Notes under the pieces: model-generated
What the model was told of the DNA's origin: nothing
What the model saw: only the letters and a program-made list of their open reading frames with translations
Database searches by the model: none
In this document: piece by piece, positions 62,186-64,000 of the stretch
How positions within the stretch are numbered: the first letter of the stretch is position 1
Layout of the letters: each line of letters starts with the position of its first letter
Source of the DNA: an uncultured Catenibacillus sp.
Lineage (GTDB): Bacteria > Bacillota > Clostridia > Lachnospirales > Lachnospiraceae
DNA length: 64,000 bases
NCBI GenBank assembly: GCA_934339005.1
Contig: CAKRHR010000004.1
Coordinates: 1 to 64,000, forward strand
Direction of reading: 5' to 3'
Position numbers and translations under genes: made by a program

Positions 62186-64000
62186 ATGGAACGAAGACTG
62201 ACGCAGTCAGATGATTATTTATTTGGATTAGGCAGACATTATGAAATATATGAAAAATTAGGTGCGCATCCGACGACAGAGGATGGCGAAGCGGGCGTTT
62301 ATTTTGCAGTTTGGGCACCGCATGCACAGTCTGTCAGTGTTGTTGGTAATTTTAATGAGTGGACACCAAAGCAGCACTTGATGAGCCGCAGAGAAGATTC
62401 TGGTATTTTTGAACTTTTTATTCCGGGGCTGCAGACCGGTGAAATGTACAAATATGCAGTGGAAACCAGCTGGGGTGAGATTTTATATAAAGTAGACCCA
62501 TACGGTAATTATTCAGAAATCCGTCCGGGTAATGCTTCTGTAGTAACAGATATCAGCGATTTTGCCTGGGATGATGACAAGTGGCAGGAAGATAAGAAAA
62601 ATGAAAAAGCGCAGTCCCCGAAAAAACCAATGGCAATTTATGAGGTGCATCTTGGATCATGGAAAAAAGATGAAACAGGCGCAAATTTTGGATTTTTAAA
62701 TTATAGAAGGCTGGCACATGAACTGGCAGAATATGTCAACTATATGGGGTATACACATGTGGAATTAATCGGTATTGCTGAGCATCCTTTCGATGGTTCA
62801 TGGGGTTATCAGGTGACCGGTTATTATGCACCGACAGCACGTTATGGTACACCGGAAGATTTTATGTATTTTGTGAATTATATGCATGACCAGGGTATTG
62901 GTGTGATTTTAGACTGGGTGCCGGCGCATTTTCCAAAGGATGCACATGGTCTTGGGCGTTTTGATGGTGAAGCGTTGTATGAGCATCCGGATAGCAGAAA
63001 AGGTGAACATACACAGTGGGGTACTTACATATTTAACTATGAAAAGCCACAGGTGGCAAACTTCCTGATTGCCAATGCATTATTCTGGCTTGAGAAGTTC
63101 CACATTGATGGTCTGCGTGTGGATGCGGTGGCTTCCATGTTATATTTGGATTACGGCCGCGAGCAGGGACAATGGGTGCCAAACAAGGATGGCGGCAATA
63201 AAAATTACGAAGTTATGGAATTTTTGAAGCATCTGAATTCTATTTTAGTCAGACGCAATCCGGGCACAATGATGATTGCTGAGGAATCTACAGCATTTCC
63301 GAAGGTGACATGGCGTGCAGAGGATGAGGGCCTTGGATTTTCTTATAAATGGAACATGGGCTGGATGCACGATTTCTTAAATTATATGCAGCTTGATCCA
63401 TATTTCAGACAGCATCACCATAATGAACTGACATTTAGTTTTACATATGCTTTCGCTGAAAAATATATCCTTGTGTTGTCCCACGATGAAGTGGTGCATA
63501 TGAAAGGCTCAATGCTTAATAAAATGCCGGGGGATATGCCACATAAATTTGCAAATTTAAGAGCCGCTTATGGTTTGATGATGAGTCATCCGGGCAAAAA
63601 ATTATTGTTTATGGGTCAGGACTTCGGACAACTTCGTGAATGGAGTGAGGAAAGAAGCCTTGACTGGTATCTGCTTGATCAGGAACTAAGTCATCGTCAG
63701 TTGAATAATTATTACAGAGATTTGCTGGCTTTATATAAGGATAATCCTGCCATGTATGAACTGGATTGTGAAGAAGATGGCTTTAAATGGGTATTTGGCG
63801 CAGATGCATCACACAATATGCTGACATTTTGCCGAATGACAAAAGATAAGAAAAACTGCATTTTATTCCATTTTAACTTCTCACCAGTGGAATACAGAGA
63901 TTTCAGAATTGGCTGTCCATGCCCGGGCACATATACAGAAATCTTTAACGATGATAAGGAAATTTATGGTGGTACGGGACTGTTAAATCCAAAGCCGATT
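62186..64000 (+). CDS. glgB: 1,4-alpha-glucan branching enzyme (incomplete at window end)
   Basis: There are 605 codons before the window ends; no stop is reached. The N-terminal CBM48-like region (VYFAVWAPHAQSVSVVGNFN, about 35-55) leads into the GH13 barrel. D313 in GLRVDAVASMLY is the nucleophile, E366 in MIAEESTAFP the acid/base, and D434 in LSHDEVVHMKGS the stabiliser. It forms alpha-1,6 branches in glycogen. AGGAGG is 9 bases upstream of ATG 62186. The missing C-terminus probably completes a usual protein of about 620-650 residues. Confidence 0.95.
   Translation, partial: MERRLTQSDDYLFGLGRHYEIYEKLGAHPTTEDGEAGVYFAVWAPHAQSVSVVGNFNEWTPKQHLMSRREDSGIFELFIPGLQTGEMYKYAVETSWGEILYKVDPYGNYSEIRPGNASVVTDISDFAWDDDKWQEDKKNEKAQSPKKPMAIYEVHLGSWKKDETGANFGFLNYRRLAHELAEYVNYMGYTHVELIGIAEHPFDGSWGYQVTGYYAPTARYGTPEDFMYFVNYMHDQGIGVILDWVPAHFPKDAHGLGRFDGEALYEHPDSRKGEHTQWGTYIFNYEKPQVANFLIANALFWLEKFHIDGLRVDAVASMLYLDYGREQGQWVPNKDGGNKNYEVMEFLKHLNSILVRRNPGTMMIAEESTAFPKVTWRAEDEGLGFSYKWNMGWMHDFLNYMQLDPYFRQHHHNELTFSFTYAFAEKYILVLSHDEVVHMKGSMLNKMPGDMPHKFANLRAAYGLMMSHPGKKLLFMGQDFGQLREWSEERSLDWYLLDQELSHRQLNNYYRDLLALYKDNPAMYELDCEEDGFKWVFGADASHNMLTFCRMTKDKKNCILFHFNFSPVEYRDFRIGCPCPGTYTEIFNDDKEIYGGTGLLNPKPI

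Overview
The window looks like chromosomal DNA from a low-GC, anaerobic, Gram-positive Clostridia, most likely a gut Lachnospiraceae. This is inferred from AT-rich sequence with strong GGAGG ribosome sites and sigma-A promoters, a type IV pilus machine with no outer-membrane secretin, a fermentative iron alcohol dehydrogenase behind Rex-like boxes, a VanW protein and an NhaC antiporter. No rRNA, tRNA, insertion sequence, prophage or CRISPR array was seen.

Layout. 1-8.4 kb: a TIM-barrel protein, a YqeG-type phosphatase, VanW, a LysR regulator, an orphan and degenerate RnfC-like iron-sulfur protein, a membrane-anchored TPR protein, HflX, and two convergent small sigma factors. 8.5-14.4 kb: an alarmone synthetase and IlvE on the minus strand, then ThyA, DHFR, LysA and MscL on the plus strand. 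14.8-34.9 kb: one co-directional type IV pilus locus. It holds a 3225-residue prepilin carrying about 40 GLUG-type repeats, three minor pilins, the major pilin, a pilin-like membrane protein, prepilin peptidase PilD, platform protein PilC, a PilM-PilN fusion, PilO, the extension ATPase PilB (with two MshEN c-di-GMP-type motifs) and the retraction ATPase PilT. 34.9-36.9 kb (minus strand): queD-queE-folE behind a leader that looks like a transcription-attenuating riboswitch. 37-44.9 kb: glmS with a long structured leader, a SWIM-SNF2 helicase, the Rex-box alcohol dehydrogenase, and a CopZ-like copper chaperone behind a CsoR-type operator. 45-53.4 kb: an MFS transporter, a very large MacB-like ABC transporter, NhaC, and a MerR-methyltransferase fusion. 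53.6-57.3 kb: the four-gene dTDP-L-rhamnose operon. 57.4-64 kb: a TPR/acidic/degenerate-AAA protein, an autoregulated TetR gene, a GH13 alpha-glucan enzyme, and the glycogen branching enzyme glgB, which runs off the window.

How the genes work together. The pilus block appears complete for a monoderm pilus. PilD processes prepilins, PilB and PilT extend and retract the fibre on PilC through PilM-N and PilO, and the H/K/I/J-like minor pilins would form the tip. The giant prepilin occupies the FimT/GspH position, so it is best explained as a tip-mounted adhesin of the modular-pilin type. The rhamnose operon feeds cell-wall polysaccharide synthesis, queD-queE-folE makes queuosine precursors, and thyA-dfrA closes the folate cycle. 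Several promoters and operators can be read directly (glmS, queD, thyA/ilvE, copZ, tetR, nhaC, relA-type gene, TPR genes). They support most of the start-codon choices given here.
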